Source: a virus
Virus record (IMG/VR): IMGVR_UViG_3300032087_003955
Location: 1-50,301 of that record
Length of the DNA: 50,301 nt
Strand: one strand, 5' to 3'
A program made the position numbers and the translations under genes. Position 1 is the first letter of the stretch. Each line of letters opens with the position of its first letter. Under the pieces are notes generated by a model. That model ran no database searches, was not told the origin of the DNA, and saw nothing but the letters and a program-made list of their open reading frames with translations. This document shows, piece after piece, positions 45,246 to 50,301 of the stretch.

Positions 45246-45430
45246 AACTTGATCATCATCAATGGAAACTTGTCTTCGATGCTGTTCGTGCTAAGCAAGT
45301 GAACAGTATCGTTGATGGGGAAACTTACAAAGAATATGATGCAATTCTTAATGAATTGTGGGATTTGGCATACTCTGAAACATATGCTAACATTCAAATG
45401 GTAGAAGATCTTGCCAATGAAAACTCCTGA
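45242..45430 (+). CDS. Small acidic protein, 62 aa
   Basis: Starts at ATG 45242 by ATGA overlap. It begins MKLDHHQWKLVFDAVRAKQV and continues as mostly helix. I recall similar short proteins in cyanophages but no function. It overlaps the next gene by 14 bases. Confidence 0.6.
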   Translation: MKLDHHQWKLVFDAVRAKQVNSIVDGETYKEYDAILNELWDLAYSETYANIQMVEDLANENS

Positions 45431-45638
45431 TAAAGTTAAGAAAGATTACGAAACATGGTTCACGGAATCACTTTGTGAACTGTGTGAATATGATGATGGA
45501 GTCGAGGTTCTTCAGCACTGTATGAACTATGCTATCGCAAACCTTTCCTCCTGGCATCTCAAGGAACTACAATCCCTGGGTAACATGCAGTCTTTCATCG
45601 ACAAAACCCTTCCTATTCAAAACAATGCACCTGATTGA
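45417..45638 (+). CDS. Small protein, 73 aa
   Basis: Starts at ATG 45417 inside the previous gene. Contains a Cys-rich patch, ESLCELCEYDDGVEVLQHC, that might bind metal. The remainder is helical. It overlaps the next start by 14 bases. Function unknown. Confidence 0.55.
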   Translation: MKTPDKVKKDYETWFTESLCELCEYDDGVEVLQHCMNYAIANLSSWHLKELQSLGNMQSFIDKTLPIQNNAPD

Positions 45639-46176
45639 TCACCTGGAAACTCAAGTCAACTGGAGCAAAGTCTTCGGTGTAGTTGACTCTCTCTACAATG
45701 ATCCTGGTTTCAGTTCTAATGCTGATAACTTTGCCCGTGCAACTGCTGTTGAGAAAGCACTTGCAAAGTATTCTGGTCTCGTCCGTGTAGATCAGACTGG
45801 TTACGATTTTGTTTATGGCGATGACAAGATCGAGATGAAGATGGGCAAGAATTTGTTCTACAAACGTAAGGACATTCATGCCACTAAAAAGTTCAAGGTC
45901 AAATCTTTTCTCAGTGAGAAGAAAACTGTTGAAGACTTCAAGCAACTGAAGACCTTTGATTACATGCTGGTGGTAGATCTTACTGCTCGTCGTGTAGTTG
46001 TTGTTGAAGATGAGAAAGCACGATCTCTCTACACTGATGGTGCTGATGGTGCCATGATTGAACTTAAACTCGGTGACTACTACGAGTGTGATTTAGGTGA
46101 AATTACGACTATCGAACCACCCACATCTTTGTCTAAGGCTATCAACAAAGCAATCGAATCTTACCTGGAGTTCTAA
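45625..46176 (+). CDS. PD-(D/E)xK nuclease-like protein
   Basis: A 183-aa protein from ATG 45625; longer in-frame starts run through the previous gene and are unlikely. GYDFVYGDDKIEMKMGK has Asp61 and Glu70-x-Lys72 on adjacent strands, as in PD-(D/E)xK nuclease cores, with Glu43 on a preceding helix. VKSFLSEKKTVEDF and YMLVVDLTARRVVVVED fit the later strands of that fold. Phage enzymes of this fold can degrade host DNA or process recombination intermediates. Motif-level support only. Confidence 0.5.
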   Translation: MHLIDHLETQVNWSKVFGVVDSLYNDPGFSSNADNFARATAVEKALAKYSGLVRVDQTGYDFVYGDDKIEMKMGKNLFYKRKDIHATKKFKVKSFLSEKKTVEDFKQLKTFDYMLVVDLTARRVVVVEDEKARSLYTDGADGAMIELKLGDYYECDLGEITTIEPPTSLSKAINKAIESYLEF

Positions 46177-46179
46177 ACA

Positions 46180-46464
46180 ATGAAAAAACTACTTCCTCTT
46201 GCTACTGCCGCACTGATGCTTCTTCCTGCATCTGTCGAAGCAAAACCACGTTACAAACAATTCAAAGTTATGACCAGAAGTACGTTTGGTTATGCTTATT
46301 GCGGATGGGATTCTTCCATCAAAGATATTAAAAGGCATCTTGCAAATGGATGGGAATTTGTAAGTGAAACTCCAATGCAATTCCAAACAAGAGGTTTTGG
46401 TAATGGAGGATCGCAAGTTATCAATTGTGTTGGTTCTTCTGTTGTTCTTGTAAAGCATGAGTGA
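46180..46464 (+). CDS. Exported small protein with Sec signal peptide
   Basis: A 94-aa protein with a clear signal peptide: Lys-Lys, hydrophobic core LLPLATAALMLLPA and cleavage site VEA/KP after residue 21. The mature about 73 residues contain two Cys (41 and 83), which could form a disulfide in the periplasm. There is no lysis-protein signature. It is unusual for this cytoplasmic gene chain. It starts four bases after the nuclease-like gene and overlaps the next oxygenase. Confidence 0.7.
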   Translation: MKKLLPLATAALMLLPASVEAKPRYKQFKVMTRSTFGYAYCGWDSSIKDIKRHLANGWEFVSETPMQFQTRGFGNGGSQVINCVGSSVVLVKHE

Positions 46465-47069
46465 TGGAAGTTCAGTATTTCAATGATCAAATCCCATATA
46501 TTATCATTGATGACTTCTATACTGTAGAAGAACAAAATGAAATGATGATGGAGTTAGATTATCTCACAGAACCGAGAAGGTTAATTCCACCATTTGAAGA
46601 TAATTCTTCTGCTGGTAGCATGGATGAACAATTAAAAAATGTTCCATGTCAATATCTGGACACCTTCTATGCTAACAGAGCACATTCTAGTATTCTACAA
46701 ATTACTGAAAAGTTGTTCATGAACGATGGGCAACTTATCAACGATCATCCACACTGGGCGTTTAATATATCAGAAATCAATTTACACTGGACTCACATTC
46801 TGTATTACGAAGAAGAACAAGAATATAAACCACATTGGGATAGTGCAAGATTTACTGCACTCACATATTTTTACAATGAACCTAAACAATTTTCTGGTGG
46901 TGATCTAAGATTCGACGATTATGGCATAGAAATTGAATGTATTAACAATCGTGTCATCATCTTCCCATCGGTCTTGCGACATGCCTCAACACCTGTTATG
47001 ATGGTTGAGCACTCACCAGGAAAGCATGGCAAGTTCTGCATCACACAATTCCTTGATCATCGAGAATGA
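46464..47069 (+). CDS. 2OG-Fe(II) oxygenase-like protein 8
   Basis: A 201-aa protein starting at ATG 46464 (TGATG overlap; a GTG at 46461 is possible). It opens IPYIIIDDFYTVEE like protein 7 and has His124-x-Asp126 in YKPHWDSARF, SGGDLRF, distal His173 in FPSVLRHASTPV and Lys190 where Arg is usual. It is separated from the main oxygenase cluster by about 2.9 kb, yet is most like the seventh member, suggesting dispersal after duplication. Confidence 0.75.
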   Translation: MEVQYFNDQIPYIIIDDFYTVEEQNEMMMELDYLTEPRRLIPPFEDNSSAGSMDEQLKNVPCQYLDTFYANRAHSSILQITEKLFMNDGQLINDHPHWAFNISEINLHWTHILYYEEEQEYKPHWDSARFTALTYFYNEPKQFSGGDLRFDDYGIEIECINNRVIIFPSVLRHASTPVMMVEHSPGKHGKFCITQFLDHRE

Positions 47070-47127
47070 CTTCTAAAGAAAAACTTATTTTTGTTTCATC
47101 ATTCATCTGGTTTCTACATTGGGGCAC

Positions 47128-47607
47128 ATGTCTAGCATCTACCATTCTGGATACGGTTATTCTAAAATCCTCTGTCAGGATGTTACCTCTTGGTTTTTGA
47201 GTGAGTTCTTTCCACGTCACAAAATTGACGTGGATATTGTTCACAGAGGTCTAAAACGTGAATGTGTTGTTGGTTACTGCGATGTTGCAGGTGAGACTTA
47301 TCGCCCACGACACTTTCTGATTGAACTTCAGTGCTACATGAGCAAGGAAGATTATATTAAAACACTTTTGCATGAACTGACCCACATGGCACAGTGGGTA
47401 CGAGGTTCCCTCAAATTAAAAAGTGGAAAATTGTGTTATTCACAAGAACCCGTGGAAAATTACGATTATGAGCATCAACCTCATGAAATTGAGGCACGGG
47501 AAGAAGAAGAAAGACTATATCTTTGGTACTTAACTGATAGAAAGGGTGTGCCAGCAGGACAAGTGTCACACGGTTTTGGGAATCGACTCTGTTCTTCTGT
47601 ATCTTAG
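47128..47607 (+). CDS. SprT-like zinc metalloprotease
   Basis: A 159-aa protein from ATG 47128. The zinc site is HELTHMAQW (His82, Glu83, His86), with a downstream PHEIEAREEE (119-128) that supplies the third ligand as in SprT-like and related phage peptidases. SprT/Spartan relatives cleave DNA-bound proteins, so a role in clearing host proteins or crosslinks from phage DNA is plausible. Expected length for the minimal domain. Confidence 0.75.
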   Translation: MSSIYHSGYGYSKILCQDVTSWFLSEFFPRHKIDVDIVHRGLKRECVVGYCDVAGETYRPRHFLIELQCYMSKEDYIKTLLHELTHMAQWVRGSLKLKSGKLCYSQEPVENYDYEHQPHEIEAREEEERLYLWYLTDRKGVPAGQVSHGFGNRLCSSVS

Positions 47608-47631
47608 AAGAGTCAAAGGGATTCGCACCAA

Positions 47632-47883
47632 ATGCAACTCACCTCCAAAGACGGCAACATGGTTGTTGACTTCTACTCCGTCAAATTTGCTGACGGCACT
47701 GAGCACAACCGTCTCGCACTTAAAGTTGTTACTTTCATGGGTGCAACTCAGTCTAAACGTTACATCAACATCAACGATGTGAAGAAAGAGGTTGAGTCTC
47801 GCATTGAGGGTTACGGTTATCGTCAAACCCGAATCAACAAGGAAGCACAACTTTTCAACTCTGCTCTCGCAATCTGCTGCTGA
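47632..47883 (+). CDS. Small beta-rich protein, 83 aa
   Basis: Short protein starting MQLTSKDGNMVVDFYSVKFA and ending NSALAICC. It probably forms a small beta-sheet with one helix. Its leader (47606-47631) contains TCAAAGGGA and CACC before the ATG, shared with the leader at 48821. No family recognised. Confidence 0.6.
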   Translation: MQLTSKDGNMVVDFYSVKFADGTEHNRLALKVVTFMGATQSKRYININDVKKEVESRIEGYGYRQTRINKEAQLFNSALAICC

Positions 47884-47885
47884 TT

Positions 47886-48770
47886 ATGCAAAACAAACAT
47901 CAGGAACATCCCGAAGACACCATTCTTACTGGTGATCTTTCTGCCATTGATCTTCTCTACAATTTCACACATGCCAGTGTGAAGATGGATGGCATTGCGA
48001 TTGTGTGGGGTAAAGATCCCGCCAATGGACAATTCTTTGTTGGAAACAAAGCAGTATTCAACAAGAAAAAGATTCGTATTGCTCACTCTCATGATGAGAT
48101 TGACCAGCATTATGAAGGTGAGATGGCAGAGATTCTGCATCTTGCTTACAACTTCCTGCCACGCACTGATAGAATCTTCCAAGGTGATTTTATTGGTTGG
48201 GGTAATGAACGTTGGTTCACTCAGAATACTATCACATACGAATTTCCAGAAGTTGTAACTCAAAAGTTTATTGTTGCACCTCACACTGAGTATTGTGCAG
48301 CATGTGATCTTCGGGATGCTATTGCATATCCACTGAAAGAACATTTTGTTGACAATCCAAAGGTCAAGTGGGTGCAACCTTGTGTTGATTGGATGAAAGG
48401 TCCAGATACACCACAAATTGACACATCTGACATTAAGTTTTTAGACAAACGTACAGCAGATTGTTGTAAGAAAATCATCAATGCTTTCATCCGTGAGGGT
48501 AAAGATCTCACTCATGAATTGCTGACTTTGGTATTCGATTGTCCTAAACTTGCAAGTCTATATCTCACTGTGATTGAGATGAAAGAGGATCTGATGGATA
48601 GTTTCAAGGTGACAGATTGTCCACAAGCATACATCGGATCGTATCCAGTTAAGCAGGAAGGATTCACTATTGCTGCGGCAGATGGTCGCACTGTTAAACT
48701 CGTAGATCGTGAAGTTTTCTCCATGCACAACTTTAATCTTCCAAAACGATGGGATACACCTGGACGGTGA
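47886..48770 (+). CDS. Ligase-like nucleotidyltransferase
   Basis: A 294-aa protein with covalent nucleotidyltransferase motifs: motif I Lys33-Met-Asp-Gly36 in HASVKMDGIAIVWG, a motif IIIa-like IFQGDFIGWG (97-106), motif IV EGFTI (258-262) and motif V TVKLVDR (269-275, Lys271). These are the adenylation-core motifs of DNA/RNA ligases. It lacks the long C-terminal part of T4 DNA ligase and seems closest in size to RNA-ligase-type enzymes or to phage proteins of unknown function with this core. Catalysis is inferred. Confidence 0.6.
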   Translation: MQNKHQEHPEDTILTGDLSAIDLLYNFTHASVKMDGIAIVWGKDPANGQFFVGNKAVFNKKKIRIAHSHDEIDQHYEGEMAEILHLAYNFLPRTDRIFQGDFIGWGNERWFTQNTITYEFPEVVTQKFIVAPHTEYCAACDLRDAIAYPLKEHFVDNPKVKWVQPCVDWMKGPDTPQIDTSDIKFLDKRTADCCKKIINAFIREGKDLTHELLTLVFDCPKLASLYLTVIEMKEDLMDSFKVTDCPQAYIGSYPVKQEGFTIAAADGRTVKLVDREVFSMHNFNLPKRWDTPGR

Positions 48771-48790
48771 AACAAGTGGCACACAGACCC

Positions 48791-48818
48791 TTGTAGGTGC
48801 CTCTCAGTGATGTATTCT
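48791..48818 (+). promoter_or_regulatory. Sigma70-like promoter
   Basis: TTGTAG (48791-48796), 16-base spacer, TATTCT (48813-48818), upstream of the 63-aa gene. Moderate match. Confidence 0.45.
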
Positions 48819-48841
48819 ATAGAAGTCAAAGGGACACACCA

Positions 48842-49033
48842 ATGATCTTTTCCTCAGCATCCTGCCTCAAGACACGTCAACGTATGTGGGTCGGTCGGAA
48901 GACTGATAACGGTCCACAAGTTGGATACGGTGATCAACCGACACAACTAGAAACTGAGTGGATTGCTGGTGTTTATGCTGAAAAGTATGCAGCAGAAGCA
49001 CTTGCAAAGATCCCAACTTTTGACTGGGACTGA
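48842..49033 (+). CDS. Small protein, 63 aa
   Basis: ATG at 48842 follows the AAAGGGA leader; an in-frame ATG at 48797 lies between the promoter boxes and is rejected. The sequence (MWVGRKTDNGPQVGYGD; EWIAGVYAEKYAAEALAKI) shows no known domain. A terminator follows about 43 bases after its stop. Confidence 0.6.
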   Translation: MIFSSASCLKTRQRMWVGRKTDNGPQVGYGDQPTQLETEWIAGVYAEKYAAEALAKIPTFDWD

Positions 49034-49075
49034 CAACAACCTCGTTCATCTTTTCACCTAATTCTTCTTCATTAT

Positions 49076-49098
49076 GGGGTCCATTGTGACCCCTTTTT
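49076..49098 (+). terminator. Rho-independent terminator
   Basis: GGGGTC (49076-49081) pairs with GACCCC (49088-49093) around loop CATTGT, followed by TTTTT. It ends the early-type transcript. Confidence 0.8.
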
Positions 49099-49106
49099 AA
49101 TAAATA
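49099..49106 (+). promoter_or_regulatory. Late promoter box (AATAAATA)
   Basis: Directly abuts the terminator's T run and lies 18 bases before the start of the 85-aa gene. Confidence 0.6.
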
Positions 49107-49123
49107 AAAATAAAACGAGTAAG

Positions 49124-49381
49124 ATGAAAACATTTTCCCAATTCTTTGAAGAATTAAGTCCTGCAACTGAAAAGAGATTGAGTAATCTACAGAAAACGAA
49201 AGATAGGATGAAACAAACTTCTGATAATAATAGGGAAAGACAGAATGCCCGAAAGGCAGAAGTAGAACAAGATACGGAGAACCGTAGAGCAGAAGGTAGA
49301 GCAAGAATTAAAGCACAGATTGATAGAGATAGAGCAAGATATAATCCACATGCAAGAGACTATAGACCTGATGCAATCTAA
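49124..49381 (+). CDS. Small basic protein with capsid-targeting-like N-terminus
   Basis: An 85-aa protein opening MKTFSQFFEEL, strikingly like the T4 capsid-targeting sequence MKTYQEFIAEA, which sends internal head proteins into the prohead and is removed by the gp21 protease after a Glu. The remainder is Arg/Lys/Glu/Gln-rich and helical, ending RYNPHARDYRPDAI, with a plausible DNA-binding surface. It is a single-gene late unit, with a late promoter box before it and a terminator after it. An internal head protein injected with the DNA is the best inference. Confidence 0.6.
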   Translation: MKTFSQFFEELSPATEKRLSNLQKTKDRMKQTSDNNRERQNARKAEVEQDTENRRAEGRARIKAQIDRDRARYNPHARDYRPDAI

Positions 49382-49422
49382 ATAATAATGCTTTTGTTTG
49401 TGGTTATTCAGGAGCACAATAA

Positions 49423-49445
49423 AGGGGTCGCAAGACCTCTTTTTT
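49423..49445 (+). terminator. Rho-independent terminator
   Basis: AGGGGTC (49423-49429) pairs with GACCTCT (49434-49440) with one G-T pair around loop GCAA, then a T run. It closes the 85-aa gene unit. Confidence 0.7.
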
Positions 49446-49453
49446 AATAAATA
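49446..49453 (+). promoter_or_regulatory. Late promoter box (AATAAATA)
   Basis: Directly follows the terminator T run, inside the inverted repeat and about 25 bases before the GIY-YIG start. Confidence 0.55.
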
Positions 49454-49477
49454 ATAATAACCACAAACAAAAAGCAG

Positions 49478-50062
49478 ATGGAATACTACACTTACGCATA
49501 TTTGCGCGAGGATGGATCACCCTACTACATTGGTAAGGGTAAAGGAAATAGAATGTTTGAAAAAAGTGGGAGAGCAGCAGGTCCACCAAAAGATAGAAGT
49601 AGAATAATCAAATTAAAGCAAAACCTCACCGAAGAAGAGGCATTTGCTCACGAAATGTATATGATTGCTGTGTTTGGTAGAAAAGACATAGGAACTGGTA
49701 TTTTACGAAACAAAAGTGATGGTGGTGAAGGAAATAGTGGATATATTATTTCTGATGAAAATAGAGAAAAGGCAAGAAAGAGAATGAAAGAAAATAACAT
49801 TATGAACACTCACAGGAAAAATTATCTTGAAGGTATTAAAAGAAGGGCAGAAAGTGAAAAGTGGTTAGAGAGTAGAAAGAAACTGAGAAAAACATATAAA
49901 ATCACTTTGAAAACTGGTGAAATAATTGTAACTAATAATCTCCCACAAGTTTGTAAAGAACGAAACTATAATGCTGCTAAAATACGCGGTATTATTGCAG
50001 GAGATAGAAAAACACATAAAGATATTGTGGCAGTTGAGAAAGTGGCACAGGGAGCATCCTAG
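49478..50062 (+). CDS. GIY-YIG homing-type endonuclease
   Basis: A 194-aa protein. The GIY-YIG core is at 3-25 (YYTYAYLRED, PYYIGKGKGNR, with YIG at 17-19 and catalytic Arg25) and catalytic Glu59 lies in FAHEMYMIAVFG. LRNKSDGGEGNSG is typical of free-standing phage members. The C-terminus (TGEIIVTNNLPQVCKERNYN, IRGIIAG) resembles NUMOD-type DNA-binding repeats. No intron or interrupted gene is visible, so it is free-standing, like T4 Seg enzymes, and is a mobile gene that spreads by cutting related phage DNA. Confidence 0.85.
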   Translation: MEYYTYAYLREDGSPYYIGKGKGNRMFEKSGRAAGPPKDRSRIIKLKQNLTEEEAFAHEMYMIAVFGRKDIGTGILRNKSDGGEGNSGYIISDENREKARKRMKENNIMNTHRKNYLEGIKRRAESEKWLESRKKLRKTYKITLKTGEIIVTNNLPQVCKERNYNAAKIRGIIAGDRKTHKDIVAVEKVAQGAS

Positions 50063-50111
50063 AGTGCTCTGGTGTGCCTTACAATAACTTTGTTGATTTG
50101 AGGCACCTCCC

Positions 50112-50301
50112 ATCGCAACTCGCAGCAGAATTGGTTTGCAACTGTCTGATGGATCTATCCTTTCGATCTATCAACATTGGGATGGATTTCCCGAATACAC
50201 TGGTCGTATTCTCCGCACCCACTATAATACCCGTGAAAAGGTTGAGGCATTGATTGATGGTGGTGATTGTTCATCTATCTGGACAAAAGATCGTTGGACT
50301 G
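50112..50301 (+). CDS. Conserved phage protein, truncated by window, unusual start
   Basis: Open frame to the window end. It reads ATRSRIGLQLSDGSIL then YQHWDGFPEYTGRIL, HYNTREKVEALIDGGD, a pattern I recall from small T4-like cyanophage proteins. The expected start is occupied by ATC (50112-50114), and an in-frame TGA (about 50094) blocks any upstream start. The first standard start in frame is TTG at 50136. TACAAT at about 50080 may be a -10 box. Only the N-terminal part is present, so function cannot be judged. Confidence 0.6.
   Translation, partial: MATRSRIGLQLSDGSILSIYQHWDGFPEYTGRILRTHYNTREKVEALIDGGDCSSIWTKDRWT

Larger units (their letters stand above)
49390..49475 (+). repeat. Inverted repeat enclosing terminator and late promoter
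   Basis: Left arm 49390-49408 and right arm 49456-49475 are complementary over 19 of 20 positions, with one T bulge. The right arm ends two bases before the GIY-YIG start codon. Confidence 0.8.

Noticed and set aside
47066-47200. 44-codon frame (starting MTSKEKLIFVSSFIWF) with an ATGA start and hydrophobic segment
   Set aside because: It overlaps the first 73 bases of the well-supported SprT-like gene in another frame. The start type fits local style, so it is not excluded, but support is too weak to annotate.
47823-48416. 197-codon minus-strand frame
   Set aside because: Antisense to the ligase-like gene and rich in Cys, Asn and Ile without domain features; a codon-bias shadow.
49390-49475. 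Inverted repeat as transposon ends
   Set aside because: Both arms lie on the same side of the GIY-YIG gene and enclose a terminator and promoter, so a regulatory hairpin is more likely.
1-50301. CRISPR arrays, insertion sequences, integrase or attachment sites
   Set aside because: No regularly spaced identical repeats, transposase motifs or recombinase motifs seen. The only mobile gene is the GIY-YIG endonuclease.

Overview
The window reads as the tail-fibre and accessory section of a T4-like marine cyanophage (contractile-tailed, infecting Synechococcus or Prochlorococcus). The evidence is a gp27-like hub next to a gp5-like OB-fold hub protein, a run of very large fibre-like structural genes, a CpeT-type bilin lyase next to tRNA-Leu(UAA), NATAAATA-type late promoter boxes, and a dense set of 2OG-Fe(II) oxygenase genes. 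Every gene I support is on the + strand. Genes are packed with ATGA, TAATG or TGATG overlaps, and no gene-free stretch exceeds about 125 bases.

Layout. (1) 1-8894: tail tip and baseplate. The C-terminal part of a large amidase-bearing protein is followed by a gp27-like hub, a 75-aa acidic protein, a gp5-like OB-fold protein without a lysozyme domain, a separate beta-helix spike-like protein, two paralogous structural proteins sharing a C-terminal domain, and a 258-aa structural protein. (2) 8897-9990: a small island with a perfect sigma70-type promoter: a 62-aa ORF, cpeT, a 51-aa ORF and tRNA-Leu(UAA). (3) 10041-30780: six giant genes for fibres, adhesins and surface proteins: a 1852-aa pectin-lyase-like protein, a 1295-aa Ig-like and glycine-rich adhesin, a 1120-aa fibre, a subtilisin-family protease with propeptide, a protein with two LamG-like domains, and a 1029-aa beta-repeat fibre. 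(4) 30866-34403: a 573-aa orphan, a 60-aa ORF, an SF2 helicase and a 75-aa ORF. (5) 34405-43538: seven of the eight 2OG-Fe(II)-oxygenase-like genes, interleaved with two HxH-type fibre-tip paralogues, a Cys-motif protein and a coiled-coil protein with a fibre-chaperone-like start. One tip carries an extraordinary Arg-rich, Lys-free insertion. (6) 43661-50301: short, mostly early-type genes: ParB-like, several conserved small proteins, a PD-(D/E)xK-like protein, a signal-peptide protein, the eighth oxygenase, a SprT-like metalloprotease, a ligase-like nucleotidyltransferase, a possible capsid-targeted protein, and a GIY-YIG endonuclease behind a long inverted repeat.

How the parts may work together. 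Regions 1 and 3 plus the tip genes would build the tail tip and host-recognition apparatus, expressed late from NATAAATA boxes that often overlap the stop codon of the preceding gene. Regions 2, 4 and 6 have sigma70-like promoters and more host-like composition in places, which suits early or middle expression for host takeover, nucleic-acid processing and photosynthesis-related metabolism. The arrangement of oxygenases and a protease among fibre genes raises the untested idea that virion surface proteins are modified after translation. All functional assignments come from motifs read by eye; no database search was run.
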